From: Epiperipatus broadwayi
Taxonomy: Eukaryota; Onychophora; Udeonychophora; Euonychophora; Peripatidae
Assembly: GCA_028023455.1 (NCBI GenBank)
Contig: JAQFVV010000181.1
Span: forward strand, 1,434,001-1,498,000
Reading direction: 5' to 3'
Length of the DNA: 64,000 nucleotides
Shown: positions 59,290 through 64,000 of the stretch, one piece after another
Layout: every line of letters starts with the position of its first letter
Position numbering within the stretch: the stretch's first letter is position 1
The notes under the pieces: model-generated
Seen by the model: only the letters and a program-made list of their open reading frames with translations
Database searches by the model: none
What the model was told of the DNA's origin: nothing
Translations under genes and position numbers: made by a program

Positions 59290-60040
59290 AAATGAACTTT
59301 AACGAAGGACTACTAATCGTTTATATTTTCTTACGTAAAATTTATTGTTATATTATGTTAAATATGTGAGTGAATAAATAATAATTTTTGCTTAATTGCT
59401 ATTTGGTCTATTCTCTCTCTCTCTCTCTTTCTCTCTCTTAGAACTGCATCACCATTATATTAAGGGTGGAAATATCTGTATATATAAAGTAAAATGCACT
59501 AGATCCCATAATTAAGAGTAGGAGCTAGTTTAGAATATTTCAAGCGCTGGGTTAATGTGCAGTTGGCTGGTGCCTGAGTTTTATTCTCAAAACAAATAAA
59601 AAGCTTTGGATGGCAGGTTTTGATTTCAGTAATAAAGGGGTGCTATAACCAGGAAATATGGTCAAGCTGTACATTTGTATAGCTTCGATCTGGCTATGGG
59701 TATCGTTGATGATTAATATATCAATGGTATTCTACCCCTTTGCTTGAAGTTCTATTTCACTGCCACAGTTATTATAGAAGAAAAGATAATCATGAAATAT
59801 AAATAAAGTAAAAGCATAGTAAATAATAAATGTGAATAAATAATAAATAAGATAAGTATTAGAAAATATTGATAAATAAATAATGTTCCGAATATAATAA
59901 AATGAAATATAAAAAATAAATATTAAGCTGTTGAAGTAAAAATAAATTAATTGTGGGAGGATCCAGTTCAATATATATATATATCAGCTATTTATTCTCA
60001 TATAAAATTAACAAATCATGATATCAATTTTGAAAAAACA
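59290..60040. other. Non-coding DNA with CT microsatellite
   Basis: A (CT)n run lies at 59412-59439. The part from 59510 to 59750 is less AT-rich but shows no coding motif. The minus-strand frame near 59732-59971 is AT-driven. Confidence 0.5.
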
Positions 60041-61230
60041 AATACACCTGGGTCTCTTTTTACACAGACTTATTTAACACGATTTTGAAGTTACGTGATT
60101 CATGTTTCACCGGAAGTCGAACTCCGATAATGCGCTATTACTTTAAATAATAAATTTCACACACTTACGTTATATTGAAAGTAATAGCACATTATTGGAA
60201 TTAGACTTTCATCTTAGTAATTTCAATATTTTCAGTGCTTTATAATAGTAAGATTTTATGCAATAATGAAATTAAAATCATGATTTCCACATTTTATGTA
60301 TACACACATTAAATTTTACAAGATTATAATGTAAATTTGTTCAAACATTGGGCGTGTTAATTTTGCATTTTAAATCACATCCTGTTTTTGCTTTTTAAAA
60401 AAGAACGTAATCAATTATTAATCATTTAGTGTCCGCAAGTTTATTTTTAAAAGATGAGTAATAGAAGTGGGCACAATTAAATTTGACAATTAAAAATTAA
60501 AATCTGATTTTTAATTGTAATTAACAATTTAAAAATTACTTACGGCAACTTGAAATTAATATGATGTAAAAACGAAATTTGATTTTTAAACGGAATTGAA
60601 AATTAAAAAATTAAAGACAAAAATAAGAATTTAATTTTTAGTTGTTAGTTTTAATTAAATTTTTCCCAGCAGTGGTGAATAAATGTCTTTTTATTATCAT
60701 AAGTCTAAGTTCATAAACAATTAATAAAATCATCGTCTCAAAGATTAATTACTAATTACGTTGTCAACAGAAAACCATTAACACAATATGAGAGTGAACT
60801 TGGCGCTAGTTATATTTCCTCTTGTGAAGAATCTATTTTTTACCAGTTTACAAATGAAACTGTTTATCAGCAAATAGCGATAATAATTAAAACATGTATA
60901 AAAAAAATGTAAATTACTGTACTGTAAATTATGCATAAAAATATATTATTTTGAATAAACTTAAATATTATAGTTAAAAAAAGTTTGTCTTGTATCAATT
61001 TTTTTCAAATTTGAAATTTTTTATTAGTCATATTTTATTTCCTTTTTTTTTTTTTTGCGCGAATTTTAAAGTAAATTTTATATTGGTGCTTTGCTTTTAC
61101 ATGAGTTTTGAAAAATCACAGTCTGTATCCCCCCTTTTTCAAGGTGAGTTACATCTATTTTTGCGCGATTTCATTTGCGCGTGTTTTCTGAGGAACCTAT
61201 CTATCACGTAAAACGAGACCCAGGTGTATT
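60041..61230. mobile_element. 1.19 kb DNA-transposon-like element with inverted ends
   Basis: The ends are inverted repeats of about 23 bases, AATACACCTGGGTCTC.TTTTAC at 60041 and its complement ending at 61230. A TA lies on both sides of the inner CACCTGGGTCTC, so a TA target duplication is possible. Near the left end is a hairpin (60114-60210: TCGAACTCCGATAATGCGCTATTACTTT and a diverged complement). No transposase frame is present, so it is a non-autonomous element. Confidence 0.75.
60462..60682. repeat. Possible nested element with GTGGGCA-type ends
   Basis: AGTGGGCACAATTAAATTT at about 60468 and AAATTTTTCCCAGCAGTGGTG at about 60658 form a loose inverted pair around AATTAAAAATTAAAAT-rich sequence. 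This may be a small hAT-like element nested in the larger one, but the match is weak. Confidence 0.3.
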
Positions 61231-61234
61231 TTAG

Positions 61235-64000
61235 CAAAAATTGAACAATATGACCAGAGATTGCTAAAAGAAGCTATAGAGTTTTTTTAAAAGGCCCAAG
61301 AGCATAAACGAAAGGTATGAATTAAAGAAGATTAACAACATTTGAAAAAAGCTATTGGAAGACAAAATAAATTTTAAAACTTCTCAACCAATAGAATTTA
61401 AATATGAGGAGAAAAAAAACAATAAAAACGATTTTAAATCTCACGCGCATTCTTATGATTTGAGAAAGAGAACGCTCTATGGATGGTTCTTGATATTGTA
61501 CTGAAACATCAGCATTTAGCTTTTTCACTACACAGAATATCCCACAAATAGTAATAATGATATGACATCTTTTATCCATGAAAATATTAGAATTAATATT
61601 AGAATATATATATAAGCAAGGGAGGTATTCTATTATATTTATATCACTCGTTTATTTCCAGCATTTTCCTTGTGTTTGTTTAGCAAAAAAAAAACATGTT
61701 TATAGCATTTTTTCAATCTCTAAAATCATACTGAATCACTTGTAATCCTTCATTTATGATAGGAAGTAGCCTATTCAATGCAATTCTTGAAAGTATCTTT
61801 ACTAGAGTGCATATCAATGATATTCCATGATAATGATCACACTAATAACTAATCCAGATTTCTCCATCATTTTTCTTCTTCTATTCCAGAAATATTCCCT
61901 TCTTAATATTATGAATTAACTTCATTCTACTTATTTTTTTAACCCATAAAATTAATTATATTTATATATACAATTAAACTTTCATATATTAATTATTATT
62001 ATTTATTCAACTCTTTTTAATAAACACCTAAATAAATTTAATAAGCAGTAAAACATATATAATATTGTTAACTCATTTGGAAATCTTTTGAAATGAATAT
62101 TTCAAAAACTCTCAGTTTATTTGATCTTCAATCTATCTTTGTTTATAAACACTTAACAGCATCTCTGACAATTTAAAAAAAAAAAAATCACTTTCATCTA
62201 ACAACAACGAACAATGGATTTGAGTACAGAATTAAATTATTTAGATATTTGTTTTAAATAATTCCCATCCTGGTTTTATTCTGATATTCATTTCAAACAA
62301 AAACAACAAATTCTTTATAAAACAGCACTTTAATAAAATGAAATTTATCTTGAATCTTCGCTAAAATATTACATTACAAACTGTATTACCATTTTTATTA
62401 ATCAGGAATTTATCAGGAACTCACATTATTTTCACTATCAATTTAGTCATATAAAAACAAAATACTAATAGTTTTTTTTTTTTTTTAATACAAATATAGT
62501 ATATATGTTTAAGCTAGACTTTCAAGCTCCCTTTTCCACTTCTTAAATAACCGATACACCTGATCACTTTTTTTTTTTTAAAAAAAAAAAGCAATAATAT
62601 ATACATTTAACAAAAAATATTTCTTGTATATTAAAAATATTTATTTCTTAGTAATAAAAAAATAGTTTTCAATTCCCTAAAAATAAAATATTTATTATAA
62701 AGCAATGACATATGAGCTATTGCCCCCTCTATTGATATAATTAGTAATTAAATTTGATATTTGGCTTTTTCATATTGACGGATATTTAGAAATAAACTTA
62801 TGCATATGTATGTGTATACACATTTACGCAACTGACTGCACATATTTTGTATACACATGAGGTGCACGAGTGTGCAAATTATTTTCTATACTTCTCAAAT
62901 GTAGCTCAAAAAAAAAAAAAATTGAATTGCCTAATCAAAACTATCTTTAATTACAGCGGGTCTTTTAAAAAATAGTAACTCACAAAAACTATATTTAAAA
63001 AAAAACTTCAAATTAATTAAAGTGAAAATAAATATATCTTGAAAGTATCATATTTTTGTATATTCTGATACAATCAGAAATACCACATATATAAGCAACG
63101 CTTTTGGTTTCAAAATTTTAAGCTCTTGGGTATTTTCAAGCATTTTGTTTTACCAGCCTAAATGTGTAAAAAAAATCTGTAGCATTCAAAATAGTATTTT
63201 TTAAAAAAAAATTAGATTTATTAGTCAAGTAGAAATACAAGTTGAATACAATATATTTCTATGGTCATTTAGCATTGCTATCCATGGTTTATCTGGTGCT
63301 CAATACTCCAGCAATACCTGGTTGAGCTTGAAGCTACAGGGATTGTTCATACTTGAGAGTTCTTGGATTTTTGGGGGATGGAATATTTAGGTTTCAGGCA
63401 ACTGACAAATTGCCCAGATATCTTTACATTTTCCCATAGGAGCTACCATTCAGTCTTTTACATTAACTTTTTCTATGATTTTACAAAATGTAGAGATTAA
63501 ATCGCAGTTAGTAGTATTTCTATGAAAAGAAAGTCAATTAGCCAGATACCAGTCATGAAAATGTTTGCATTATTATTTGATATCCATAAATTGCTAATGT
63601 TTATATAAATTACCTCTAGATTGGAAATGAAATATTACTTTTGCTAATCCAAATTAAACATAATCTAGAAGAGTCATGGAATACTTTGTTTTCATTTTAA
63701 AATTATATATTTAAATCATAAGTATATTATTGAGAATAATAAAAAAGTAGTATCATTATAAACAGAAATTTCTTGTTATTTTATACATAATCAATCTATA
63801 TATATATATAACAACATTTTAAAACAACTCTTTATAAAATATATAACATTAATAATGGGGTTAAAAATGATAAATAAATGATTTCAAGAAATAGCAAAAA
63901 GTATTAAAGATAAATAGCTAAAAACAATATGTATAATTCTATGGTCTGTGTGTTACAGTTTAAAATCTAATTTAACTAATTCAGGCACCACCTGACCATA
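61235..64000. other. AT-rich non-coding DNA, no gene recognised
   Basis: Around 61240-61300 a plus-strand stretch reads KIEQYDQRLLKEAIEFF, and 63240-63500 is less AT-rich. Neither is long or regular enough to call. Poly(T)/poly(A) runs are frequent. Confidence 0.45.

Overview
This window looks like repeat-dominated, strongly AT-rich nuclear DNA from an invertebrate animal. The evidence is the absence of dense ORFs, the polymerase III-type tRNA-derived SINEs with poly(A) tails, an RTE-like LINE, Penelope-like, Tigger/pogo and hAT remnants, and abundant microsatellites. I cannot name the species; a mollusc, chelicerate or cnidarian would all fit. There are no operons, CRISPR arrays or bacterial signals, and almost every open frame longer than 60 codons is a chance AT-rich frame or a shadow of a repeat.

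Region by region. 1-6.3 kb is AT-rich non-coding DNA with an assembly gap of 500 Ns at 2171-2670, flanked on both sides by the same 23 bases. 6.3-7.2 kb holds short diverged tandem repeats. 7.5-9.4 kb is the only stretch that resembles host coding sequence. On the minus strand there is a 91-codon terminal-exon candidate (8273-8548) with a splice acceptor, a stop and polyadenylation signals, plus a second coding-like stretch with two frame breaks (about 9138-9375). Neither is recognised. 11.6-12.3 kb is a two-copy tandem repeat.

From 15.6 kb the window is a graveyard of mobile DNA. RTE-like LINE copies lie at 15.6, 18.3-20.4 and 33.1-34.6 kb. The second is split by a 1.1 kb repeat block, which itself contains a SINE. 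The third is split by a 478 bp Penelope-like (PLE) fragment with 82 bp inverted repeats and a GIY-YIG C-terminus, flanked by a 12 bp target duplication. A PLE reverse transcriptase remnant lies at 26.7-27.1 kb, a hAT BED-finger remnant at 21.4 kb, and a Tigger transposase remnant at 40.5-41.2 kb on the minus strand. tRNA-derived SINEs with target duplications lie at 19.2, 22.0 and 23.2 kb. A near-identical 265 bp direct duplication lies at 25.2-25.8 kb.

Three sequence-unrelated repeat families (19-20.1 and 31.7-32.9 kb; 37.6-39.4 kb; 31.1 and 52.3-54.0 kb) share one architecture: tandem monomers running into a large terminal or central inverted repeat. This foldback-like layout is the most distinctive feature of the window. 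Other inverted-repeat elements are a 395 bp hAT-type element nested inside one of these (53.5-53.9 kb), a 482 bp element at 55.8-56.3 kb, a 1.2 kb element at 60.0-61.2 kb, and hairpins at 23.7 and 28.8 kb. The nested insertions give a relative order: LINE first, then the foldback block, then the SINE; and LINE first, then the PLE.
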